A stretch of 64,000 bases of DNA from positions 1,674,001 through 1,738,000 of the forward strand of contig NZ_CP011834.1 of the NCBI RefSeq assembly GCF_001412575.1. Reading direction: 5' to 3'. A model generated the notes under the pieces. The model was given only the letters and a program-made list of their open reading frames with translations. It did no database searches and had not been told where the DNA came from. This document shows, one piece after another, positions 43,950-52,902 of the stretch. Made by a program: the position numbers and the translations under genes. Source of the DNA: Limnohabitans sp. 103DPR2 (GTDB taxonomy: Bacteria > Pseudomonadota > Gammaproteobacteria > Burkholderiales > Burkholderiaceae_C). Numbering within the stretch: position 1 is the stretch's first letter; the number at the start of each line of letters is the position of its first letter.

Positions 43950-44927
43950 ATGTCCAACCCCTTGTTGAGAATTCAAGACCTGAAGGTGCACTTTGACACC
44001 GATGATGGTGTCTTGCATGCGGTCGATGGTGTGAACTTTCACATTGACCGCAGCGAAACTTTGGGTGTGGTGGGTGAGTCGGGCTGCGGCAAAAGTGTCA
44101 CAGCCATGACCATCATGAAGTTGTTGGCCATGCCGCCTGGCCGCATTGCCAATGGCCAAATTTGGTTTGAAGGGCAGGACTTGGTTCAAGTGGATGCGCA
44201 AGCCATGCGCAGTTTGCGTGCCAAAGAAATCGCCATGATCTTCCAAGAGCCCATGACCTCACTCAACCCCGTGTTGAGTGTGGGTGAGCAAATTGCCGAA
44301 TCCTTGCGTTTGCACGAAGGACTGACGCCCAAGCAAGCCCTGGCTCAAGCCACTGAAATGCTGCGCTTGGTCAACATTCCCAAGCCCGAACAGCGTGTCA
44401 ATGACTATCCGCACCAGTTTTCGGGTGGCATGCGACAACGCGTCATGATTGCCATGGCCTTGGCCTGCAAGCCTAAACTGCTCATTGCGGATGAGCCGAC
44501 CACTGCATTGGACGTGACCATTCAAGCGCAAATTCTCGATTTGCTGAACGATCTCAAATCGCAGATGGGCATGTCCATCATGCTGATTACCCATGCCATG
44601 GGCGTGGTGGCCGAAACGGCACAACGCGTGGTGGTGATGTATGCGGGCAGGGTGGTTGAAGAGGCTACCGTTGAGCACTTGTTTGCGTCCCCTGCGCATC
44701 CTTATACCCAAGGTTTGATTCGGTCTATTCCGCGCATCGATTTTGACAGTGCGCAGAAGCAAAGGTTAGAAGCCATTCCTGGCGCTGTTCCCAAATTGAT
44801 CAACCCGCCAAAAGGTTGTCGTTTTGCACCGCGCTGCCAGCATGCCAGCGATCGATGCATCCAAGAAATGCCGGAGTTGCGAGAGATTGCAACGGGGCAC
44901 AAAGTGGCTTGCCACTTCTCACTCTAA
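43950..44927 (+). CDS. Dpp/Opp-type ABC ATPase 1 (DppD family)
   Basis: A 325-residue ATPase. Walker [11 protein letters not shown] is near residue 40, the signature [15 protein letters not shown] at about 155, and Walker [13 protein letters not shown]. The C-terminal oligopeptide-transport extension contains Cys residues ([16 protein letters not shown]) that in DppD bind a 4Fe-4S cluster. It is followed six bases later by its partner ATPase. Confidence 0.95.
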   Translation: MSNPLLRIQDLKVHFDTDDGVLHAVDGVNFHIDRSETLGVVGESGCGKSVTAMTIMKLLAMPPGRIANGQIWFEGQDLVQVDAQAMRSLRAKEIAMIFQEPMTSLNPVLSVGEQIAESLRLHEGLTPKQALAQATEMLRLVNIPKPEQRVNDYPHQFSGGMRQRVMIAMALACKPKLLIADEPTTALDVTIQAQILDLLNDLKSQMGMSIMLITHAMGVVAETAQRVVVMYAGRVVEEATVEHLFASPAHPYTQGLIRSIPRIDFDSAQKQRLEAIPGAVPKLINPPKGCRFAPRCQHASDRCIQEMPELREIATGHKVACHFSL

Positions 44928-44932
44928 ATCCC

Positions 44933-45931
44933 ATGTCAGATCAAACGACCCTGTCTACCCCTTCAACGCCTTTGCTGGAAGTCAAAGGTTTGACCAAACA
45001 CTTTCCAATCAAAGGTGGCATTTTTGGGCGCGAGGTGGATCGCGTTCACGCAGTCGATGGTGTGAGCTTTCACATCGATGCCGGCGAAACTTTGGGCATG
45101 GTGGGCGAGTCGGGTTGCGGCAAGTCCACCACCGGCCGATGCATTTTGCGCTTGATCGAACCCAGCTCGGGTGAGGTCAAGTTCAATGGTCAAAACGTCA
45201 GCACCATGGGCAGCGATGCACTGCGCGAGATTCGCCGTGACATGCAAATTATTTTTCAAGACCCCTTTGCGTCTTTGAATCCGCGCATGACCGTTGAAGC
45301 CATCATTGGCGAGGCCTTGACCATTCACAAACTCACCCATTCGCCTGAAGAATATCGGGCGCGCATTGTGTCTTTGCTTGAAACAGTTGGCTTGAATGCC
45401 GACCACATGAAGCGTTTTCCACATGAATTTTCGGGTGGTCAGCGTCAACGCATTGGCATTGCCCGTGCATTGGCCGTATCGCCCAAGCTGATTGTGTGCG
45501 ATGAGCCTGTTTCAGCTTTGGACGTTTCCATTCAAGCACAAGTGATCAACTTGTTGGAAGACTTGCAAGCCAAGATGGGCTTGACATATTTGTTCATTGC
45601 GCACGATCTGTCTGTCGTGGAGCACATCAGCAACCGTGTTGCTGTGATGTACTTGGGCCGCATTGTTGAGATTGCCACCTCACGAGAGCTGTACACCCAA
45701 CCGAAGCACCCCTATACCGAAGCTTTGTTGTCGGCTGTGCCGATACCGGATCCAACGGCCAAGAAGAAGCGCATCGTGTTGACGGGCGATGTCCCCAATC
45801 CCGTCAATCGGCCTACAGGCTGCCACTTCCACCCCCGTTGCCCTAAGGCCACCGAGCGTTGCAAAGTTGAAGAACCTCAATTGAAAACGGTTGGCTTCAT
45901 GCATCAAGCCGCTTGTCATTTGAACGATTGA
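44933..45931 (+). CDS. Dpp/Opp-type ABC ATPase 2 (DppF family)
   Basis: A 332-residue ATPase, start at 44933 just after the previous stop; a longer frame running into the previous gene is a shadow. Walker [13 protein letters not shown], signature [15 protein letters not shown], Walker [13 protein letters not shown]. The C-terminal extension has [15 protein letters not shown]. It is the last gene of the importer operon and is followed by an intrinsic terminator. Confidence 0.95.
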   Translation: MSDQTTLSTPSTPLLEVKGLTKHFPIKGGIFGREVDRVHAVDGVSFHIDAGETLGMVGESGCGKSTTGRCILRLIEPSSGEVKFNGQNVSTMGSDALREIRRDMQIIFQDPFASLNPRMTVEAIIGEALTIHKLTHSPEEYRARIVSLLETVGLNADHMKRFPHEFSGGQRQRIGIARALAVSPKLIVCDEPVSALDVSIQAQVINLLEDLQAKMGLTYLFIAHDLSVVEHISNRVAVMYLGRIVEIATSRELYTQPKHPYTEALLSAVPIPDPTAKKKRIVLTGDVPNPVNRPTGCHFHPRCPKATERCKVEEPQLKTVGFMHQAACHLND

Positions 45932-45936
45932 TCTGC

Positions 45937-45966
45937 GAGCCCTTTTTCAAGGGCTTTGCTATTTTT
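45937..45966 (+). terminator. Intrinsic terminator of the peptide importer operon
   Basis: AGCCCTT (45938-45944) pairs with AAGGGCT (45949-45955) around TTTC, with a G-T pair adding to the base, and TTGCTATTTTT follows. It begins six bases after the stop of the last ATPase gene and reads in the right direction. This is the clearest terminator in the window. Confidence 0.75.
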
Positions 45967-45989
45967 GGCTGTCACCTGGAGACTTATCG

Positions 45990-47621
45990 ATGTTGAATTG
46001 GATTGATCAGCGTGTACCTGTTCGGTATTTGGCTTTTTTTGCAGTGGTGGCCCTTTGGGTTTTGTCTGCGCTTCAATTGGTGGTGGGGCAGGCCAGTTTG
46101 GCTTGGGTGCTGTTGCTCACTGTTTTGGTCGGCGTGGGCATTCATGACTTGCAGCAAACTCGCCATGCCATCTTGCGCAACTATCCCATCATTGGGCACT
46201 TTCGTTTTTTGCTGGAATTCATTCGACCTGAGCTGCGCCAATACTTCATTGAAGGCGATGGTGAGGCCGTCCCATTTTCTCGATCACAGCGTTCTTTGGT
46301 TTATGCAAGGGCCAAAGGTGAATCCGATAAGCGGCCGTTTGGCACGCAAATGAATGTCAGAGAAGCAGGCTATGAATGGCTCACCCATTCCATCAGTCCC
46401 TCGGTCATTGCTTCGCACGATTTCAGAGTGCATGTGGGCGGTGCCCAATGCACCCAACCCTATGACATCAGCTTGTTCAATGTGTCTGCCATGAGTTTTG
46501 GCGCACTCAGTGCCAATGCCATCATGGCACTGAATTTGGGTGCCAAGAAGGGCGGCTTTGCACACGACACCGGTGAAGGCTCTATTTCGCGTTACCACCA
46601 GGAGCATGGCGGTGATTTGATTTGGGAGATTGGCTCCGGTTACTTCGGTTGCCGCAACGACGACGGCACTTTCAATGCTGATCGCTTCAAAGCGAATGTG
46701 CAATCTCCGCAAGTCAAAATGGTTGAGATCAAGCTGAGTCAGGGCGCCAAGCCAGGCCACGGGGGTGTTTTGCCTGGCCCCAAAGTGACGCCGGAAATTG
46801 CAGAGGCGAGGGGTGTGCCTGTGGGTGTGGACTGTGTCTCGCCGGCAGGTCACAGCAGTTTTGAAACGCCATTGGGATTGCTGCAGTTCGTACAAAGACT
46901 GCGCGAACTCAGTGATGGCAAACCCGTCGGATTCAAGCTGTGCATTGGTCATCCATGGGAGTGGTTTGGTATTGCCAAAGCCATGCAGCAATCTGGCATC
47001 TACCCCGACTTCATTGTGGTGGATGGTGCTGAGGGCGGTACGGGCGCGGCACCCGTGGAGTTCACAGACCACATGGGCATGCCCATGATTGAAGGCCTGC
47101 GTTTGGTTCACAACACCTTGGTGGGATTGAATTTGCGTCAGCACATTCGCTTGGGGGCCAGCGGCAAGATCATCAGTGGCTTTGACGTCATTCGAACTTT
47201 GGCCATGGGTGCAGATTGGTGCAACAGCGCCCGCGGATTCATGTTTGCTTTGGGCTGCATTCAAGCCCAAACATGCCACACCGGCAATTGCCCTACAGGG
47301 GTGACCACCCAAGATCCTCATCGCCAAGTGGCCTTGGTGGTGCCCAGTAAAGCCGATCGCGTGAGAAATTTTCACCTTCAAACGCTCGAGTCTGTTCGTG
47401 AGATGTTGCAAGCCACGGGTCTGTCAGGGCCTTCTGAGCTGCAATTGCGTCACATCATGCGCAGAATCAGTGAGCACGAAATCCAGAATTTGGCTGACCT
47501 CATGCCCAGTGTGTCTGAAGGTGCCTTGAACCAAGGCGTCCTGCCAGAGGGCTTGTTTGCCCAATATTGGCAACTGGCCAGCGCAGAGCACTTTCATCTA
47601 AGCGCATCTGCCAAGGCCTGA
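45990..47621 (+). CDS. FMN-binding glutamate-synthase-like protein with membrane N-terminus
   Basis: A 543-residue protein homologous to the central FMN/glutamate synthase domain (GltB/GltS type) without the glutaminase domain. Two hydrophobic segments at about 12-50 anchor it in the membrane, then KKGGFAHDTGEGSISRYH, KLSQGAKPGHGGVLPG and VVDGAEGGTGAAPVEF form the FMN barrel. The Cys cluster CIQAQTCHTGNCPTG near residue 425-440 can bind a 3Fe-4S centre. Such stand-alone proteins are common in proteobacteria and their reaction is unclear. TGGAGA precedes the ATG. The gene stands alone. Confidence 0.9.
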   Translation: MLNWIDQRVPVRYLAFFAVVALWVLSALQLVVGQASLAWVLLLTVLVGVGIHDLQQTRHAILRNYPIIGHFRFLLEFIRPELRQYFIEGDGEAVPFSRSQRSLVYARAKGESDKRPFGTQMNVREAGYEWLTHSISPSVIASHDFRVHVGGAQCTQPYDISLFNVSAMSFGALSANAIMALNLGAKKGGFAHDTGEGSISRYHQEHGGDLIWEIGSGYFGCRNDDGTFNADRFKANVQSPQVKMVEIKLSQGAKPGHGGVLPGPKVTPEIAEARGVPVGVDCVSPAGHSSFETPLGLLQFVQRLRELSDGKPVGFKLCIGHPWEWFGIAKAMQQSGIYPDFIVVDGAEGGTGAAPVEFTDHMGMPMIEGLRLVHNTLVGLNLRQHIRLGASGKIISGFDVIRTLAMGADWCNSARGFMFALGCIQAQTCHTGNCPTGVTTQDPHRQVALVVPSKADRVRNFHLQTLESVREMLQATGLSGPSELQLRHIMRRISEHEIQNLADLMPSVSEGALNQGVLPEGLFAQYWQLASAEHFHLSASAKA

Positions 47622-47763
47622 GCGGCCCACGGACCCTGTCGCACCGATGTGAGGGCGCTGTGCGCAGGGCCTGGTGCGCCATGCTTGTGCCGGCCACTCA
47701 CACAGCGATAGACAGCTTCAGATAAACTGGCCAGCTCATTTCCCTTCTGTTGAGAGCCAATTT

Positions 47764-48753
47764 ATGTCATTGCTGAACCTGTCGATTGCAACCACCGATT
47801 ACGATCATTTTCGCGACATCCGCATGGGTTTTGTCAAACCCGAAGGCATTGATTTGAATTGGTTGAATTTGGGTCACCATGAGTGCTTTGCACGTTTCAC
47901 CGCCAATCGTGAATTTGATATTTCAGAATTGTCTTTCGCCAAATTCACGACGCAAGTGACACGCCCCGACAGCGACATCATTGGTTTGCCCATCGTGTGC
48001 TCACGCTTGTTTCGCTTCAGCTCTTTCTATGTGAACAAAAAATCAGGCATCAAGTCGGTCAAAGACTTGATTGGCAAAAAAGTCGGTTCGCCTGAATGGG
48101 CGCATTCCGCAGCGGTCTACATGCGCGGCTGGTTGCACAACGACATGGGCGTGAAATTGCAAGACGTCAAGTGGTATCAAGCAGGCGCCAATGCGCCAGG
48201 TCGTGAAGAAAAGGTCGAGATCACATTGCCTGAGGGTGTTGAGTTAACCCGCGTTGCCGACAAATCCCTCAGCGAAATGTTGGCCTCTGGCGAAATTGAT
48301 TGCGCCATCATTGCGCGACCCCCCACATGCTTCTTGGAAGGCCATCCCGATGTGGTTCGTCTCTTCCCTGACTTCTTGGACATGGAAGACGAGTACTTTG
48401 CCAAAACCAAAGTCTGGCCCATCATGCACATCATTGCCATGAAGAAAAGTGTGGTGGAAGAAAATCCATGGGTGCCACGCAATCTGTTCAATGCCTTTTT
48501 GGAATCCAAACGCCGCAGCATTGAACGTCTGATGGACCCCGCGGTCTCCCGTTATCCCTTACCTTGGTTGGCCACCTATGCGCGCAAAATGCGCGACAAG
48601 TTTGAAGGTGACACCTTTCCTTATGGCATTGAAGAAAATCGTCCGACATGGGAGTTGATGGCCAAGTACACCTTCCAGCAAGGCATTGCCCATCGAGAAT
48701 TCACACCCGAGGAAATTTTCCCCCAGGGCATGATGACCAAAGTGGTGATCTAA
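47764..48753 (+). CDS. 4,5-dihydroxyphthalate decarboxylase-like protein (Pht5/OphC family)
   Basis: A 329-residue protein without a signal peptide, with a periplasmic-binding-protein fold and residues typical of the 4,5-dihydroxyphthalate decarboxylase family: LSIATTDYDHFRDIRMG at the start, GLPIVCSRLFRFSSFYVN, and GHPDVVRLFPD followed by EYFAKTKVWPIMH. True Pht5 removes one carboxylate to give protocatechuate. Many homologues are annotated as ABC substrate-binding proteins, but the lack of a signal favours an enzyme. It begins at 47764 (a longer frame from 47674 is rejected) and is followed 47 bases later by a class II aldolase family gene. Confidence 0.85.
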   Translation: MSLLNLSIATTDYDHFRDIRMGFVKPEGIDLNWLNLGHHECFARFTANREFDISELSFAKFTTQVTRPDSDIIGLPIVCSRLFRFSSFYVNKKSGIKSVKDLIGKKVGSPEWAHSAAVYMRGWLHNDMGVKLQDVKWYQAGANAPGREEKVEITLPEGVELTRVADKSLSEMLASGEIDCAIIARPPTCFLEGHPDVVRLFPDFLDMEDEYFAKTKVWPIMHIIAMKKSVVEENPWVPRNLFNAFLESKRRSIERLMDPAVSRYPLPWLATYARKMRDKFEGDTFPYGIEENRPTWELMAKYTFQQGIAHREFTPEEIFPQGMMTKVVI

Positions 48754-48800
48754 GGGCAAGCCATTCGTTTGCGGGTTGATATTTAGAAAAGCACAGTACC

Positions 48801-49475
48801 ATGACTGACACACTTGAATTGAAACAGCAACTGGTGGATTGCATCCGCATGCTGGAGTCGCAAGACATCATTGATTACAACGGCCATGCCAGCATTCGCT
48901 TGCCCAACAACCAGATGTTGATCAACATCGGTTCGTGCCAGAGAAGTCAATTGACGGTGGACGACATCTGCACCATTGACATGGAAGGTCAGGTGGTCGA
49001 GGGCCATGGCAAGCCGCCCTTGGAATTCCATTTGCATGCCGGTATTTACCGCGCACGGCCCGACCTCAAAGCGGTTGTTCATGCCCATCCCAAGTGGTCT
49101 ACTTACCTCACCATGGCCGGGCAAACTTATTTGCCTGTATATGGCCAAGGCGCTTTGGTCTATCCAGTGCCATTGCTGGATTCACCCAATTCCATCAACA
49201 ACAAGCCAATGGCCGATCGCTTGGCAGCCACCTTGGGCGACCGACCTGCCGCCTTGATGAAGTCACACGGTGCGGTCACAGTGGGTCAAAGCATTCGCGA
49301 GGCATTTGTGCTGGCCAGTTACATGGAAGAAAATGCACACCGTCAATACATGGCCATGCAATTGGGAACCCCGTATTCATTCAGCGAGCACGAAATTCAA
49401 ATGTGCCGCGAAAAACTGTGGAACGAAGCTTTGTTCCAGCGTTGCTGGGACCACTTCAAAGCCAAATTGGGCTGA
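48801..49475 (+). CDS. Class II aldolase/adducin-family protein, possible aromatic decarboxylase
   Basis: A 224-residue metal-dependent class II aldolase family enzyme. Metal ligands are the His pair in VVHAHPKWS and the later His in MKSHGAVTVG, and a conserved Glu lies in PPLEFHLHAGIY. The family holds fuculose-phosphate aldolase, ribulose-5-phosphate epimerase and also decarboxylases of dihydroxyphthalate and pyridine-dicarboxylate type compounds. Downstream of a dihydroxyphthalate decarboxylase-like gene, a decarboxylase or aldolase step on an aromatic acid is plausible. The stop is followed by a 21-base convergent gap. Confidence 0.85.
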   Translation: MTDTLELKQQLVDCIRMLESQDIIDYNGHASIRLPNNQMLINIGSCQRSQLTVDDICTIDMEGQVVEGHGKPPLEFHLHAGIYRARPDLKAVVHAHPKWSTYLTMAGQTYLPVYGQGALVYPVPLLDSPNSINNKPMADRLAATLGDRPAALMKSHGAVTVGQSIREAFVLASYMEENAHRQYMAMQLGTPYSFSEHEIQMCREKLWNEALFQRCWDHFKAKLG

Positions 49476-49496
49476 ACACCGCCCCTGAAGTTTGAC

Positions 49497-50342
49497 TTAG
49501 GTCAGACTTTGCTCAAGTAATTTTCGAAGCTCAGGGGTCACTTTGGGCTCAATCCCAAACCACGCTTTCCAGCCTAAAGGGCCTTGATGCAGCAGCATGC
49601 CAAGGCCATTCAAGGTGCGATTGCCACGCATTCTGGCTTGTGCCAAAAAGGGTGTTTCAAGCGGTGTGTAGACAATGTCTGTGACCAAGGCATCCACGGG
49701 TAATGTGTCGAGTTGAATGTCCAGTGGCGTTTGTCCCACCATGCCTTGGCTGGTGGTATTGACCACCATGCTGGCACCGGCCATCAGGTCAGCACGGTCT
49801 TTCCAAGCATGCGCTTGAATGACACCCCCCAGCTCTGACTGGACGATTTGCGCACGTTCTAAGTGCCGGTTGACCAAGCGAATTTCGGTAGCACCTTCTT
49901 GAATCAAACCTTGGCAAACAGCCCGAGAGCCCCCGCCAGCGCCGATCACCACGATGGGGCCTCTGCTGGCTTTCCAGTCCGGTTGAAATTCTTTGACATT
50001 GCGTATGAAGCCTGCTGCATCGTTGTTGCTGCCGATCAAACGGCCATCTTCTTTGACTGCCACGCAGCTGATGGCGCCCATTTTGAGCGCAACAGGATCA
50101 ATCTCATCCACGATTTTCAGGGCTTGCTGTTTGTGTGGAATGGTCAAGTTGCAGCCAGAAAATCCGAGGCCATGCAGGCTGCGCAATGCACGTTCTAAAT
50201 GTTCGGGCTGGATGGCCAAAGGCACATAGACGCCTTTTAGTTTTTCTTGGGCAAACCAGTGGTTGTGCATCAAGGGAGAACGAGAGTGCATCACGGGCCA
50301 GCCCATGACACCGGCCATCAGGAAACGATCTTGGAGGTTCAT
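49497..50342 (-). CDS. Shikimate dehydrogenase family protein
   Basis: A 281-residue NAD(P)-dependent dehydrogenase of the AroE family. Motifs seen are GVMGWPVMHSRSPLMHNHWF (substrate Ser residues), NLTIPHKQQAL with the catalytic Lys, and VVIGAGGGSRAVCQGL for cofactor binding. It may be the biosynthetic AroE or a quinate/shikimate catabolic homologue, and the second reading suits the neighbouring aromatic genes. On the minus strand TATAGT ends eight bases before the ATG and no ribosome site is seen, so a leaderless mRNA is possible. Confidence 0.88.
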   Translation of the reverse strand: MNLQDRFLMAGVMGWPVMHSRSPLMHNHWFAQEKLKGVYVPLAIQPEHLERALRSLHGLGFSGCNLTIPHKQQALKIVDEIDPVALKMGAISCVAVKEDGRLIGSNNDAAGFIRNVKEFQPDWKASRGPIVVIGAGGGSRAVCQGLIQEGATEIRLVNRHLERAQIVQSELGGVIQAHAWKDRADLMAGASMVVNTTSQGMVGQTPLDIQLDTLPVDALVTDIVYTPLETPFLAQARMRGNRTLNGLGMLLHQGPLGWKAWFGIEPKVTPELRKLLEQSLT

Positions 50343-50413
50343 GGAGGTGTACTATATATTTATTTCTTGTGAGATTTTCGACAAGCGTTGAACCTGCAAA
50401 AGGACACTTTGCC

Positions 50414-50698
50414 ATGCTGTACAAATTCAAATCCAAAGTCACGGGTGACCTCATCATGCTCGAACCCGATGCCAAGCGCTTGCTCAAAATCATGGGACGT
50501 GAGGACCAGGTCAAAGGCATATTCCTGTCAACTCAAATCCAAGCGGCCATCGATTCTCTACAGCAAGCCATTGCCTTGGAGGAGTCTGAAGGACTGCAAG
50601 ACCCCAAGCTGGTGTCCTTGCGTCAACGCAGTCAACCGATGCTGAAAATGCTCAAGATGTGTCAGGACAAATCAGCTGACGTGGTTTGGGGCGTTTAA
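50414..50698 (+). CDS. DUF1840 protein
   Basis: A 94-residue DUF1840 protein (MLYKFKSKVTGDLIMLEPDAKRLLKIMG), a small cytoplasmic family found almost only in Burkholderiales. The start at 50414 has AAAGGAC upstream; the longer frame from 50369 is rejected. The function is unknown. The conserved helical centre includes AIDSLQQAIALEE. It is divergent from the aroE-like gene. Confidence 0.88.
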   Translation: MLYKFKSKVTGDLIMLEPDAKRLLKIMGREDQVKGIFLSTQIQAAIDSLQQAIALEESEGLQDPKLVSLRQRSQPMLKMLKMCQDKSADVVWGV

Positions 50699-50713
50699 GG
50701 TAGCGCCTGGCCT

Positions 50714-51199
50714 TTACTTGCTGAAGACGGGTCCAGTGAGTTTGAAGCCCGCTTGAATGTTGCGTTTGGCAAACCAGCCTTGGTTCATTTCCAAGACAAA
50801 ACGAACGGGCTTGTGCGAGCAATGTGAGCTGTCGTTCATGGGCTTCATGTCGGCCAAGTTGATGATGGTGCCGTCGTCTGCGACAAATGCTGCTGTCAAG
50901 GGTAGGTAAGTGTTGCGCATCCAAAAACATTGAACGGCGGGCTGCTCAAAAATGAACAGCATGCCTTCGTTTTGAGGCATCTCCTTGCGCCACATTAAGC
51001 CGATTTGGCGCTGTTCAAAATCTTGTGCCAGTTGCACTTGGAGGAGGTGCATGCCTGCATTCAGCGTGGTTCTGGGCAATTGTGTTTGGGGTACGCCTTC
51101 GGCATGCGCCTTGGATGGCACCAGGGCGGCCGCGATCAAACTGCTGAATGCGAATGTGCAGATGGCCAGCTTTGACCGAATGTGTTGCAGGATGTTCAT
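50714..51199 (-). CDS. DUF192 secreted protein
   Basis: A 161-residue protein. A signal peptide ends near KAHAE at about 33. The DUF192 domain is recognised by QRQIGLMWRKEMPQNEGMLFIF, CFWMRNTYLPL and the terminal GWFAKRNIQAG. The family is a small periplasmic or extracellular fold of unknown function in many bacteria and archaea. It is divergent from icd and convergent with DUF1840. Confidence 0.9.
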   Translation of the reverse strand: MNILQHIRSKLAICTFAFSSLIAAALVPSKAHAEGVPQTQLPRTTLNAGMHLLQVQLAQDFEQRQIGLMWRKEMPQNEGMLFIFEQPAVQCFWMRNTYLPLTAAFVADDGTIINLADMKPMNDSSHCSHKPVRFVLEMNQGWFAKRNIQAGFKLTGPVFSK

Positions 51200-51300
51200 T
51201 GCTGCTAGGTAGGAAGGGTTGCGGTAGGTGTGTGACGTACTCGATGGACGATGGATTGTGACTGATTTATCGATAGAATGAAATAACGGAGACCAGTTCC

Positions 51301-52554
51301 ATGTACCGACACATTCAGATTCCCGCAGAGGGCGCCGCCATCACCGTCAACGCAGACAATTCGTTGAATGTTCCGGCCAACCCCATCATCCCTTTCATCG
51401 AGGGAGACGGCACAGGTGTCGACATCACGCCGGTCATGATCCAAGTGGTCAATGCGGCAGTTCAAAAGGCCTACAAGGGGCAGCGAAACATTCATTGGAT
51501 GGAAGTCTTTGCCGGTGACAAAGCGGTTGCGCTTTATGGCCCCGATGTATACCTGCCAGAAGAAACACTGACTGCGCTCAAAGACTATGTGGTGTCTATC
51601 AAAGGCCCCCTCAGTTCGCCGTCCCGTGGTGGCATCCGCTCACTCAATGTGGCGCTTCGCCAAGAACTGGATTTGTACGTTTGCTTACGTCCTTTGCGAT
51701 ATTTCAAAGGTGTGCCTTCACCTGTGCGTGAACCTGAAAAGACAAACATCACGCTCTTTCGAGAAAATTCAGAAGACATTTATGCCGGTATTGAATATGC
51801 GGCCAACAGCCCAGAAGCCACAAAACTCATTGCCTTCCTGACGCAAGAATTGGGTGCCCACAGCATTCGCTTTCCAAGTTCGTCGGGTATCGGCATCAAG
51901 CCAGTTTCCAGTGAAGGTTCCAAGCGCTTGGTTCGAAAGGCCATTCAATACGCCATCGACCATGACAAACCCAGCGTCACGGTGGTTCACAAAGGCAGCA
52001 TCATGAAATACACCGAAGGTGCGTTTCGAGATTGGGCCTATGAATTGGCCCAAGAAGAGTTTGGTGCCCAGTTGATTGACGATGGCCCTTGGTGCGCCAT
52101 CAAGCACCCTCAAACAGGCAAAACCATCACGATCAAAGACATTGCGATGGATGCCTTCTTGCAACAGATTTTGATGCGTCCTCAAGAGTTCTCGGTGGTG
52201 GCTACGCTCAATTTGAATGGCGATTACATTTCGGATGCGGTGTCTGCTCAAGTGGGCGGCATTGGCATTGCCCCAGGCGCCAACATGTCCGACAGCGTCG
52301 CTTGTTTTGAAGCAACGGTGGACGCACTCTCCAAATTTGCAGGCAAAGACTACGTCAATCCGGGTTCTGAAATATTGTCTGCCGAAATGATGCTGCGCTA
52401 CATGGGCTGGACGGAGGCCGCAGACATCATCATTCGTGCCATGGAAGAGGCCATTCAAAGCAAACGCGTGCCTCACGATTTTGCACGCCTCATGGAAGGG
52501 GCCTCGCAAGTCAGTTGTTCAGGCTTTGGTCAAGTGATCATCGACCACATGTGA
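51301..52554 (+). CDS. icd: NADP-dependent isocitrate dehydrogenase
   Basis: TCA-cycle enzyme converting isocitrate to 2-oxoglutarate, 417 residues, same length as the E. coli enzyme. Active-site Ser region is [12 protein letters not shown] (the phosphorylation Ser in E. coli), with [13 protein letters not shown] early and [17 protein letters not shown] late. ACGGAGAC precedes the ATG, about seven bases away. It is a single housekeeping gene followed by a small chaperone-like gene. Confidence 0.97.
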   Translation: MYRHIQIPAEGAAITVNADNSLNVPANPIIPFIEGDGTGVDITPVMIQVVNAAVQKAYKGQRNIHWMEVFAGDKAVALYGPDVYLPEETLTALKDYVVSIKGPLSSPSRGGIRSLNVALRQELDLYVCLRPLRYFKGVPSPVREPEKTNITLFRENSEDIYAGIEYAANSPEATKLIAFLTQELGAHSIRFPSSSGIGIKPVSSEGSKRLVRKAIQYAIDHDKPSVTVVHKGSIMKYTEGAFRDWAYELAQEEFGAQLIDDGPWCAIKHPQTGKTITIKDIAMDAFLQQILMRPQEFSVVATLNLNGDYISDAVSAQVGGIGIAPGANMSDSVACFEATVDALSKFAGKDYVNPGSEILSAEMMLRYMGWTEAADIIIRAMEEAIQSKRVPHDFARLMEGASQVSCSGFGQVIIDHM

Positions 52555-52584
52555 GCAAATTCAAGATGCAATGTGCGGCCTGAC

Positions 52585-52902
52585 ATGTACGAGGAAAATC
52601 AAAGCGAAATTCCAGAGTCGTTCATGAAGCTCTACGTCAAGCCGCATCAGCACAAGCCCAGTTTGCCGCGCGCTGAATTGACACGGCGCTATGAGCTTTG
52701 TGAAGACCTGGCCAATATGCTGGTTGACACAGTCAGTACGCAGCAATTTCAATTGGGCATTACAGAAGACGACGCGCTAGAAAAATGTTGGCGAGGATTG
52801 CAGACGCAACCAGACTTGGTGAATGGTGCCGAGTCCTTTTGGGTGGTCTGCCGATTGGCCGAGTTGTTGGGCTGGCCATTGCCCGAGTCAACCTGGGCTT
52901 AA
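52585..52902 (+). CDS. Small conserved protein labelled ATPase with chaperone activity
   Basis: A 105-residue protein beginning MYEENQSEIPESFMKLYV, which resembles a short Comamonadaceae family annotated as ATPase with chaperone activity. No Walker motif is present, so the name is misleading and the function unknown. The conserved parts are RRYELCEDLANML, LGITEDDALEKC and VVCRLAELLGW. A GTG four codons upstream (52573) is an alternative start. Its stop overlaps that of the convergent oxidoreductase by four bases. Confidence 0.75.
   Translation: MYEENQSEIPESFMKLYVKPHQHKPSLPRAELTRRYELCEDLANMLVDTVSTQQFQLGITEDDALEKCWRGLQTQPDLVNGAESFWVVCRLAELLGWPLPESTWA

Noticed and set aside
46284..47411. A 375-codon open frame on the minus strand
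   Set aside because: It lies fully inside the glutamate-synthase-like gene, has His/Gln-rich shadow composition and no family similarity. Similar antisense frames at 8193-9065, 9334-10317, 18948-19544 and 37433-38323 are rejected for the same reason.
47764..48753. Call as periplasmic ABC substrate-binding protein
   Set aside because: There is no signal peptide and the conserved segments match the dihydroxyphthalate decarboxylase family better, although the fold is shared.
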